From Aspidapion aeneum (taxonomy: Eukaryota; Arthropoda; Insecta; Coleoptera; Brentidae), in assembly GCA_963576565.1 (NCBI GenBank), contig OY755047.1:7224931-7288930 (forward strand): a DNA stretch of 64,000 nucleotides, given 5' to 3'. Position 1 is the first letter of the stretch; each line of letters opens with the position of its first letter. Below, in pieces: positions 54,774 to 64,000 of this stretch. The position numbers were made by a program, and so were the translations under genes. The notes below the pieces were generated by a model. It saw only the letters and a list, made by a program, of their open reading frames with translations, was not told the origin of the DNA and searched no databases.

Positions 54774-55385
54774 CAGTGAAACCTCTCCTTGCGGACACCT
54801 TTATTAAGCGGACACTCCCTTTAGGCGGACAAATTGTTGAAACCAAGCTTTTGCCTAGTTCTTTACATGTAAAATTTACTCCTATAACCGGACACTCTAA
54901 TAACCAGACGCGGAGAATTTTTTTTTGGTTAAAAAATTTTGAAACCTCCCTTAACCGGACGCGAACCTCTGACAACGGGACGGAGCGCTGCTCGACATGG
55001 GCATAAATATTATGTTGTATGTTGGCAACAACGCACTCTGCAGCTAGGGAATTACCTCTTTCCGTTTTAATGCGGAGACTAAATACTTCTGTCGTAACGG
55101 CGGGACTGTTGTAATTTATTTTCATTGTTCAGTTGGGTAGTAATTAGATCTCTTTAAAATGGCGCCTAGTAAAAAACTTCTTAGTTTAGGTGAAAAAATG
55201 GAAGTTTCGTTTCGGAGAAGGATGGATCAGCACGAAAGATCGCCTAAAAATTTATTATCGCAAAATCTCAAGCAGCGGAAATTATTAATAAATATATATC
55301 AAAATTTCGCAGATCACTCTCTTAAGCGGACACCTCCAATAAGCGGACGGAACCGTGAGTGTCCGCTTATAGGAGGTTTCACTGT
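54774..55385 (+). mobile_element. pogo/Tigger-type non-autonomous transposon
   Basis: The left end TACAGTGAAACCTCTCCTTG and the right end CTTATAGGAGGTTTCACTGTA form terminal inverted repeats with TA at both edges, as in pogo. CGGACAC-type subterminal repeats are near both ends. A remnant frame from 55159 reads MAPSKKLLSLGEKMEVSF, and in another frame KSQAAEIINKY, similar to the CENP-B-type helix-turn-helix at the N-terminus of pogo transposases. The transposase catalytic part is absent. Confidence 0.72.
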
Positions 55386-56775
55386 ACAGGGTGTCTCATT
55401 ATATTTTTCCCACCCTTTTAGACCATTAATAATTGATATAGGAATATACAAGAAATTGTGTTTGAATTCGCGAAATTTTTACTTTTAAATTGCATCTGGA
55501 CTTTATTCCTGATGCTTACCATATTTGACAGGCGCTCAAATTTATAGTTTTTGTAAATTGGATGCTCCTTTTATTATTTAATTAATAGACTTGGAACATA
55601 TTTTCCAAAAATACCCGATATGCCGTAGTTTAGAGTCATAGTTTCTGAGATATTAGCAATTATAACAGTACCGCTCTTGTGTTAATTTTAGTATCCTTAT
55701 TCCAAATTATGTTAGTCCCCATGTATCAACAGTGACTTTGTTGTCGTTACCGGTTGTCATTCTGAGCGTCATTCAGGGCTATCAAAACGGACGGGCCACG
55801 ATCCTCCACTTTGTTGACGTCACATCCGGGGCTGATTTTTTTTTGATGGCCACGTTACGACACAGCTGATTGTCTTTAAAATATTGAAGTTGGAATGACG
55901 GTTCATGAATATTTGTTTTTTTTTTAATAAAGCCGTTTTTGAGATTGTTTTTACTTTATTTTGGCAGAACAATTTTTTTGAAATGTATAGTAATCCTTAA
56001 TTTTTCAGAGCCGCTTCATTAGCTCACACAAAAATTAAGTTTAAAGCAGAAGCGAATGTGACAATCACAGATGACAAAGTCAAATACATGTCAAATATAA
56101 CAGTTGGCATATGGTACATGGCGGGTAATTTGAATTCAAAATAAGGAATGCTAAATCTTGAAGATTCTAACCTTTTAATCATGTTGCTTCCTTACAAAAC
56201 TTTGGTGGAATATCGGGATGGTGTCTGAAAATATTTCACTAAAATTTTGCGGAAATCTGTAGTGCCATTTTGAAAATATCATAAAAAAACGTCTGACCTC
56301 CCATAAGACCCAATGTAAAATTCAGCCCCGGGAGAACAGCTGATTTTTTCAGGGTCGTTGCCTCTATTTTTGTGTTGGCCTTGCGTCATTTAAAAAAAAT
56401 AGTTGTCATTGTCACTGTTTATACATGGGGACTAACATAGTTCGAAATAAGGACACTGAAATTAACATTAAAGTGGTAATGTTATTTTTTTATCATTAAA
56501 AAATTTATTGCTAATATTTCAGAAACTATATACATATGGGGTATTTTTGGAAAGTATATTCCAAGCCTAATCTATTAATTAAATAATATAAGGAGCATCC
56601 AATTTAAAAAAACTATAAATTTGAGCGCCTGTCAAATACGGTAAACATCAGGAATAAAGTCAAGATGCAATTTAAAAGTAAAAATTTCGCAAATTCGAAC
56701 ACAATTTCTTTTATATTCCTATATCAATTATTAATAGTCTAAAATGATGGGAAAAATATAATGAGACACCCTGTA
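55385..56775. mobile_element. Large fold-back element (1.39 kb, arms about 380 bp)
   Basis: TACAGGGTGTCTCATTATAT at 55385 and the inverse at the right end (ATATAATGAGACACCCTGTA, to 56775). Arms share GGCGCTCAAATTTATAGTTT, CCAAAAATACCC, TTAGTCCCCATGTAT. No open frame in the loop. It shares the TA at the right end of the pogo-type element. Confidence 0.8.
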
Positions 56776-57010
56776 CATAATATGCCCAACGATAATTACC
56801 AATGCATGATGCAAACATAAGTCCTCGTGGTCCTTAAGAAAAAATGTCCTGATTGGTTGCTTTCAAACATATATGCATATTATTTCAATATAGTACGGAT
56901 TATTCCAATACCCACGGTACCTTAGGATGCATGATGCAAACATATTTGAAATAGCAATATCAATGGACATAAGTCTCTCCTTTTTGCGGTCCTTAAGATG
57001 AAATCTTCTG
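56776..57010. repeat. Repeat with CCAATACCCACGGTA
   Basis: Two head-to-tail partial copies of a unit containing TGATGCAAACATA, TCCTTAAGA and CTGATTGGTT; a third is at 3585-3687. Function unknown. Confidence 0.5.
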
Positions 57011-57224
57011 ATTGGTTATACTTTTACACATGCATATTATTTTATTCGTGTATTCGTCACGTCAAATCATCGGCGTACAGTTGACAAAAACTCTATCTAT
57101 GTAAATTTGGTATCTATGCATTTTTCGTATCTTTATTTCTGAATGTTTGCATCAAACGATAGTCATTGTGTAAATGGGTAACAGGGAGTATTGGAATATT
57201 ACCTACTGGGTTGGTTGGAACAAA

Positions 57225-57979
57225 TTTTTTTGAAAAAACCCTTGAATTTACCTTCCTGGCCTGCGCAGCAATGGCTAGAGAAGGTATTGTTTTTAATGAA
57301 TTGTAGATTTCTCCAGGGTCAAGTCCTTGAACCATTGTTAAAGGAGAAGAAACGAAAAGTCCTGCTTACTTCACAAATATTTTATTGTCTAACCACGACG
57401 CGTTTCAGTTTTTAAAAAACCATTATCAAGTGGTCTGGTAGACAGTTAAGAATCATCTTTGAAACAAATGAAAAACTGGAACACACAAAAATAAAAAATT
57501 AAAAAACATTTAAAATAGTTTAAAACAACATACAGATTAAAAATCAGTCAAACATAAACACGTAATTTTTATAAAATACAATAATAATTGTATTTTATAA
57601 AAATTACGTGTTTATGTCTTAATTGTATTTTATAAAAATTACATGTTTATGTCCGTTTGACTGATTTTTATTCTGTATGTTGTTTTAAACTATTTTAAAT
57701 GTTTTTTAATTTTTTATTTTTGTGTGTTCCAGTTTTTCATTTGTTTCAAAGATGATTCTTGACTGTCTACCAGACCACTTGATAATGGTTTTTTTAAAAC
57801 CGAAACGCGTCGTGGTTAAACAATAAAATATTTGTGAAGTAAGCAGGATTTTTCGTTTCTTCTCCTTTAACAAAGGTATTGTTTTTGACAAAAAATTTTT
57901 GTTGAGATAGCGCCCGAAAATGTGTTATTTGGGTGTATTTAGACCTATCTTAGCAATATCGTCGTGACGTCTGTCCGTC

Positions 57980-58012
<33 letters not shown>

Positions 58013-58110
58013 CTATGTCTGTCCGTAACACGATAGCTCCTTAACCGCTGAACCGATTTTCATGAAATTTTTCAGGTAAAATAGTGTACAATACTGTAAA
58101 GCGTACTGCT
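57225..58110 (+). repeat. HINE2-type repeat split by a Penelope-like inverted repeat
   Basis: Left part to 57294 (TTCCTGGCCTGCGCAGCAAT), right part from 57873 with CTTAGCAATATCGTCGTGAC, a GTCCGT/(GT)n microsatellite at 57974-58012 and the core AACCGCTGAACCGATTTTCA. AAGGTATTGTTTTT is duplicated at the junction. Confidence 0.6.
57295..57872. mobile_element. Penelope-like terminal repeats in inverted orientation, 14-bp target-site duplication
   Basis: AAGGTATTGTTTTT at 57281-57294 and 57873-57886. Two arms (about 57345-57520 and 57690-57868) are inverted copies containing GAAACGCGTCGTGG, CACTTGATAATGG and GTCTGGTAGACAG, typical of Penelope terminal repeats. The centre has nested palindromic ATTTTATAAAAATTAC segments. 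No RT is left. Confidence 0.62.
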
Positions 58111-58690
58111 GCCCAGTCCAATTTTACTCGTCTCTTGATTTCAGCGGTTTGGTTTTCTTTTTTTAGTGTAATAATTTGTCCCAGGTATTTGGTTTATTAT
58201 CTGTGTTTGTTATGATTTTAGTTTTAGTTTAGTGCATTTTCAAGCCTATATTTTTAACTGCTGTATCCAGTTTTTCTAGCATTTTTATCAGTTCGTCTTT
58301 CTTATTTGTTATTAAGGCGATATCATCAGCATATCTTAGGTGGTTCAAGTATTGTCCGTTTACTTTGATGCCCATTTCTTCCCAATCTAAGTTTTTAAAA
58401 ACATTTTCTAGGGCCTAGTTAAATAGTTTAGAGTAGAGGCCCTCGATACATTTGATAATTGTTTTAAAACAATTGTCAAATGTATCGAGGGCCTCTAGTT
58501 TAGAGGATATTGTGACACTCAGCTGACACCTTTTCTTATGTGGATTGGCTTGGTTCCTTCGTGGATTTTGAAGGATGTTGTTGCTTCGCTATATATATTG
58601 GCCATTATTAAATTTGTGTATCTGTGATTTATTCGGCTATTAATTAAAGAAGCTTTTACTGCCCATTGCTCAATGCTATCGAAAGTCTAT
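58111..58690 (-). mobile_element. RTE-like LINE family 3 fragment with inserted palindrome
   Basis: Minus-strand pieces match family 3 (LNxDLMSLITDKKDELIKML-like, HLRYADDIALI-like, then the QGDT region at about 58520 and YSEATTSFKIH-like at 58570). A 60-bp palindrome at 58436-58495 interrupts it. Confidence 0.65.
58436..58495. repeat. 60-bp near-perfect palindrome
   Basis: Two 30-bp arms starting GAGGCCCTCGATACATTTGA, matching at 29 of 30 positions with no spacer. It can form a long hairpin. Confidence 0.85.
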
Positions 58691-58709
58691 AAACGCAATA
58701 GAAAATTAT

Positions 58710-58975
58710 TGAAATACAGCCAGGGTATAATTGTGCCAGGTACTATTTTGACACATTCACATTGAAAACTGACAGTTGATCCTTCAAAATTGACATACCA
58801 AAGTCGAATTTAAAACTTTCGTCGTTTATTTTCAATTTATAAAAGAAGGCACTACTTATTCCGGTTCATATAGTAAACAAAGGCCGTGTGTTGAAAGATC
58901 ACAGCTGATATTACAATGTGAAGGTGTCAAAATTGTGCCTGGCACTATTACAGCCTGGCTTTATGTCAATAATTC
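58710..58975. mobile_element. MITE related to the 36176-36449 element
   Basis: CAGCCAGGGTATAATTGTGC and, inverted, GTGCCTGGCACTATTACAGC with AGCCTGGCTTTAT. Same internal mirrored sequence (CAATTTTGAAxGATCAxC). Diverged. Confidence 0.6.
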
Positions 58976-59529
58976 TCTAATATTAACAAATAGTTGGTTA
59001 CTGATTCATTACTGTAAGTTTTTTCATCTCGTAATTTATAAAGTGCGAAAAGTATCAATAAAGAATTGGTAACCGGCTATTTTTCTTGTGTGGCTTAAAA
59101 AATGTGTTTAAAAAAGTAAACGGCAACATGGTCTCCAAAATCGCGTGCTTGAATTAGTCAGTCCGAAGCTCAAAAAATTTATTTTCCCGCGCAATCTGTT
59201 AGGAATCACTTTCCAGAATTTTTGCAGAGGAAAAAGTAGGGCATCTCGGCAAAATAAAGCTATGTATAGTCGCGGACTTTTTAAATTGACGTAAAAAAAT
59301 TTTTTCTGTCAAAATTAATCAAAGAAATCAAAAAAATATATATTTTTAAATATTTATGTACACGGACAAAGGTAAGGTTCACAATTTTTTTGTTTTGGTT
59401 GAAACTACTTTTCCGATTTTCAAATAGGAATTTTTTTTATTTTTCAGGGCGGCAATTTAAAAAGTCCCCGACTGTACAAAAATTCAGCCTGTTACACTTA
59501 AAAAATATACCGATGTACTGTGGACTATT
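58976..59529. other. AT-rich DNA, nothing recognised
   Basis: No exon, RNA gene or known repeat detected by eye. Confidence 0.4.
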
Positions 59530-60262
59530 AGCTCACACATATACTATACTATAGTAGTGTGAGCTATGGTGATCCTAATTTTTTCGAGAAAAAAAAAAAG
59601 ATGCTCCGATCTCAAAAATTTTTATATATCTTTGCGTTTCAGATGATTTTAAAACTTTTTTGTTGCGCCGTCTGTCTGTATGTCTGTCTGTATGTCTGTA
59701 TGTCTGTCTGTAACGACCAACGCGCATAACTCAAAAACCGCTTAGCCAATTTTAATGAAATTTGGTACATAGGCTGGGTCTTGGGTCGAGATGGTCCCAT
59801 TTAAAAATGAACAAAATCCACGTAATACAAGCCAAATAAAAGGGTGGGGGTAGATTTCAAAAATTAGAGTTTATGTGAAAATATGGCGTGTGTGATATCA
59901 AATGAAAGGTAATTGAGTCTGGAGTTAAGCAAAATACATTTCAGTTTTTTTTTAAAGCTGGGGGTAGATTTCAAAAATTAGAGTTTATGTGAAAATATGG
60001 CGTGTGTGATATCAAACAAAAGGTAATTGAGTCCGGAGTTAAACAAAATACATTTTGGTTTTTGTTTTTTTTTAAGGGTGAGGGTAGATTTAAAAAATTT
60101 GAGTTTAAGTCAAAACATGTCTTATGTGGTATTAAACGAAAGGTAATTTAGTCTGGAATTGAATAAAATATATTTCAGTTTTTAGTTATATGAGCTCGCA
60201 CGTACACTATAACTATAGTACCTAGTGTGAGCTTAGGGGCCCATATATTGGCAGAGTATTTT
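59530..60262 (+). mobile_element. Helentron-associated-like element, copy 4
   Basis: 5' hairpin, GTCT/GTAT microsatellite at 59671-59712, core AAAACCGCTTAGCCAATTTT, three internal repeats, 3' hairpin and GGCAGAGTATTTT. Faces copy 5 tail to tail. Confidence 0.6.
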
Positions 60263-60765
60263 GTTAGTTTTGCTGTTTGGACACCATTGCAAGAAATAAT
60301 TAGTTTTATTGCAATTATATTACCTCAAGTTAAACTTGAGTTAACCTTCCTATCAAATGGTTAAAACAGGCTGAAAATTCATGCAAAGTAATAAGATCCG
60401 TTTAAGCGAAAGCCATTTGCATAATTTTATGATTTATGAGAAAAACAAGCTTAATTTTCATCCGGAAAAGTAGTGTGTTATTTCTATGAAGAAAAAATAT
60501 TCTGTTTTTAACTTAAAGGTGATTTAGCATTGATTAGATTAGTGCAGTTACCTTAAATGGTTTTTTTTAAAATTGGAAATTTCTGAGCGAAAAATGTTTC
60601 CCGCACAAGTCCGGAAACATTTTACCACACTAGTGCAGCAAAGTAGAATTTGCTGCACTAAAAAGTGTGGAAAATCACATATTCCACTCACTTGTGAAAA
60701 TAATATTTTGATTAAAAAAATAATACAACGTGCGTGGTAAGTTTTCGCCAAATTTCGTGAAAGAC
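60263..60765. other. Spacer between two oppositely oriented Helentron-like elements
   Basis: No coding potential seen; it includes a small inverted motif (TAGTGCAGCAAAGTAGAATT, TTTGCTGCACTA). Confidence 0.4.
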
Positions 60766-61320
60766 AAAAATACTCTGCCAATATATGGGCCCCTAAGCTC
60801 ACACTAGGTACTATAGTTATATTGTACGTGTGAGCTAATATTACTAAAAACTTAAATATATTTTATTCAACTTCACACTAAATTACCTTTTGTTTGATAC
60901 CACACAAGCCATGTTTTGACTTAAACTCAAATTTTTGAAATCCACCCCCACCCTTAAAAAAAATAAATTCTAAAATGTATTTTGTTAAACTCCGGACTCA
61001 ATTACCTTTCGTTTGATATCACACACGCCATATTTTCACTTAAACTCTAATTTTTGAAATATACCCCCACCCTTTTTTAAAAATAAATTAAAATGTATTT
61101 GGTTTAACTCCAGATTCAATTACCTTTCGTTTGATATCACACACGCCATATTTTCACATAAACTCTAATTTTTGAAATCTATCCCCATCCTTTTATTTGG
61201 TTTGTGTTCGGTGGATTTTGTTCATTTTTACATAGGACCATCTCGACCCAAGACCCAGCCTAGGTACCAAATTTCATTGAAATCGGCCAAGCGGTTTTTG
61301 AGTTATGCGCGTTGGTCGTT

Positions 61321-61683
<363 letters not shown>

Positions 61684-61685
61684 GC

Positions 61686-61740
61686 CGAACCGAACCGAAC
61701 CGAACCGAACCGAACCGAACCGAACCGAACCGAACCGAAC
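61686..61740. repeat. (CGAAC)n minisatellite, 11 units
   Basis: Pure pentamer directly next to the ACAG tract. Absent from the other four copies of the element. Confidence 0.95.
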
Positions 61741-61974
61741 AAGAAAGTTTCAAAATCATCTGAAACGCAAAGATATATAAAAAATTTTGAAATCGGAGCA
61801 ACTTTTTTTTTCTCGAAAAAATTAGGATCACCATAGCACACACTACTATAGTATATGTGTGAGCTAAAAAATGTAGAAGATAAAAATTCAAAACAAAAAT
61901 AGAGGCTTTTCGATTTTTCTTGGATAATTTTAATTTATGTATGAAAATTGTTTATACCTTGGAAATATTTTTTT

Positions 61975-62060
61975 TTACTCACTGCAAATACTTGCAAATT
62001 TTTTGCAAATCGGTTTAGCGGTTTAGGAGCTATCGTGGACCGGACAGATAATATATACCC
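61975..62060 (-). repeat. HINE2-type core fragment
   Basis: AAATCGGTTTAGCGGTTTAG, GAGCTATCGTGGACCGGACAG: the inverted HINE2 core. Truncated on both sides. Confidence 0.5.
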
Positions 62061-62074
62061 CCACATACACAGTT

Positions 62075-62800
62075 TAATACGCGCTCTTTTTCTGCGCCCT
62101 ATTAGTTGCCATTAGTAATCTTTCGTCGTTCACCCGTTGTACATGGCCTTACCATAAAAGTTGTCTTTTAGTGATGTCATCCGTTATGCTTCCTTCGATT
62201 CTCATTCTTTCTTTTGTGGTCTCATTTCTTATATGATTTTCTTATTGCATCCATTTTGACACTTTTCCTTTTTTGTTTTGTATTTTTCTGTTACGCGACA
62301 AGTCTCTATTCTATACAACAGCGTGTTTTTCGTCATTGTTTCATATATATAAAATTTTACATTCTTTTTATCTCTCTGCTCCATAAAATACTGTTAAGAC
62401 ATCCAATATCTTTTTTTTGCTTTTACAATTCTTTTTTCCAGTTCTTTACCGTCTGTTTCTGTTATCAAATATGACACCCAAATATACACACTCATTGCCT
62501 GAAGATATTGTTTGTCTATTGTCTCACTTGATTCGTTTCCAATACATAAGTACTGTGTTTTGTCCACGTTCACTGTTAACCCCCACTTTTGGTATTTTTC
62601 TGTTAACTTTCTCATCATATACTCCATGTCTTTTTTATCATTAGATACAATGACTTGGTCGTCAGCAAATTGTAGTGTGTATATGGTAAGTCGGTCGTTA
62701 AGTTGTATTCCCATGCCGTGCACTTTACGTTTCCAGTTTTTTAGAGCTAATGCGATATATATTTTAAAAAAAGTTGGAGAGATACAACATACCTGTGACG
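62075..62800 (-). mobile_element. RTE-like LINE family 2, RT and C-terminal fragment
   Basis: Frame 62723-62394 reads MHGMGIQLNDRLTIYTLQFA, DDQVIVSNDKKDMEYMMRKL, WGLTVNVDKTQYLCIGN. FADD is intact here. C-terminal text continues at 62090-62390 in other frames. The upstream part is cut at about 62800. Confidence 0.72.
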
Positions 62801-63126
62801 TGATGCAACTTTTATAAAAAAAACAAATTTAAAATTCAAAGTATTTATTTTTTATTATTTGTAATTGTTCATATATTCATAATATAATCAGCTTACCACC
62901 TACATAACATCTTCAAATATTATTAGAAAGACTAAACCACATGAAGAAGGTAACTAAACCATTGCTTAATTTTGTGTAGACGGTGACTAAACGGAGCTTA
63001 ACTGAATGATGGATTGATGGACTGAAGATCAATCATAATAAAATCTGACTATCAATAATAATATACCAACATCCCAGATAAACTGTGGGTCTATCTGGGC
63101 CAGTTGTGAAAGTGAAAGTTGAAGAA
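62801..63126. other. AT-rich DNA, nothing recognised
   Basis: No coding feature or repeat recognised. Confidence 0.4.
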
Positions 63127-63548
63127 AAAATTAGGGGTTATACCCCTTTTTCCCCCAAAACTTTTTTGCAGTAAGCCAATGGCAGATTCAAAAATATAAA
63201 ATGGATTCTTTGTTTTATTTAGAAACTATTTGATTTGTTGCAATTTTTTGTACCTCTAACCGTTTTTGAGACAAAAGACAAGAAAGGAAATTTTGTACCT
63301 TGCTAAATGACTTGACTAAATTTAAGATAGTCACTACACAACATTTTTATTTTATGCGAGTTTTATGTAATTTCTGAATAGCAATTGAAGATACAAATTA
63401 TCTTTTTTTGTCTTTTTTCTTAAAAACGGTTGGAGATACAAAAAAATTGCAAAATGTCAAAAGTTTCAGAATAAAACAGGGAATCTATTTTATATTTTTG
63501 ACAGTGACTTACTACAAAAAAGTTCTAGGGGAAAAAAGGGGGTAGGAC
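63127..63548. mobile_element. Fold-back element near the right edge
   Basis: The arm about 63127-63265 (CCCCCAAAACTTTTTTGCAG, CAAAAATATAAAATGGATTC, CCTCTAACCGTTTTTGA) is inverted at about 63415-63548. No coding region. Confidence 0.65.
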
Positions 63549-64000
63549 CTTGGAAAAAATATTACCCTGTAGTTTTATCCTAATATTTGGCATGCTTAAT
63601 GATGTATGTCTTGTAGTTAAATACACGTTTAAGATTTGAGCTAAACATGTCAAAAACTGCACGAGTTATAAAGAAAAAATAAACAAAAAATTTTAGCCAC
63701 TTACTTTTTTAACACCCTGTATGTAAATGAAGAATTTTTGTAGAATTTTTAAATGTTCCTGATTATAATTAGTGTAAAATTTCTTTGAAGCCATTCTTAA
63801 TTATTTCAAGAAATACGCTTAAGAAAAAATTGTTACAAGGTTCAGATGCCGGAAGGATATATTACATTTATATACATGTATCTGTTAACATTAACATTTT
63901 AGAATAACGTTTTTGAATTCGTTGTTTAGAATGTTTTTAAATTGTTTAATTTAGAACAAAATATATGCGCGAAATAAATAAACAACGATTCTCGCTAAAC
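63549..64000. other. AT-rich DNA with one mobile-element terminus
   Basis: TTTTTTAACACCCTGTATGT at 63705-63724 is another right-hand terminus of the CAGGGTGT class, perhaps the end of the element that contains the fold-back to its left. No gene is seen up to the window end. Confidence 0.45.

Noticed and set aside
54763..55125. 120-codon minus-strand open frame
   Set aside because: Lies across the pogo-type element opposite to its transposase remnant; no domain.

Overview
The window looks like intron-rich, AT-rich, transposon-packed DNA from an insect, quite possibly a beetle with a large genome (the order is an inference from the kinds of repeats, not shown by the sequence). Only two host protein-coding genes can be supported, both on the minus strand. 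No tRNA, rRNA or CRISPR array is visible.

Gene 1 (385-9143) is the 5' part of a VPS13-family lipid-transfer protein gene. Eight coding exons with canonical GT/AG borders and matching phases give about 560 N-terminal residues. The gene runs off the left edge of the window. Gene 2 (20048-28940) is an SLC22-type organic-cation/anion transporter of the major facilitator superfamily. Eight coding exons cover about 554 codons including the stop, and only a short 5' exon is missing. Its exon 5 is preceded by three extra 213-bp tandem copies of its own splice acceptor plus half exon.

Almost everything else is mobile DNA. (a) RTE-like LINEs of three families: family 1 has a (TA)n tail and 11-14 bp target-site duplications, family 2 is a relative, family 3 has GATA-like tails. 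(b) A Jockey-clade LINE at 36.7-38.3 kb and RNase-H-bearing LINEs at 13.4-14.7, 50.8-51.2 and 52.2-53.2 kb. (c) Penelope-like remnants at 27.8-28.5 and 57.3-57.9 kb. (d) Five copies of a Helentron-associated-like element with terminal hairpins, a GTCT microsatellite and about 100-bp internal repeats. (e) A P-element relative at 49.1-50.5 kb with 8-bp duplications, a pogo-type element at 54.8-55.4 kb, and many fold-back elements ending in CAGGGTGT. (f) Tandem arrays of about 350 bp (11.2-12.7 kb) and about 435 bp (43.1-45.0 kb).

The most striking item is at 40030-41147: a 513-bp tandem repeat in which both complete monomers carry a textbook type I hammerhead ribozyme. It resembles a retrozyme or a Penelope terminal repeat. 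The rest of the window is best read as a layered record of nested insertions, several of which can be dated relative to each other from their target-site duplications.
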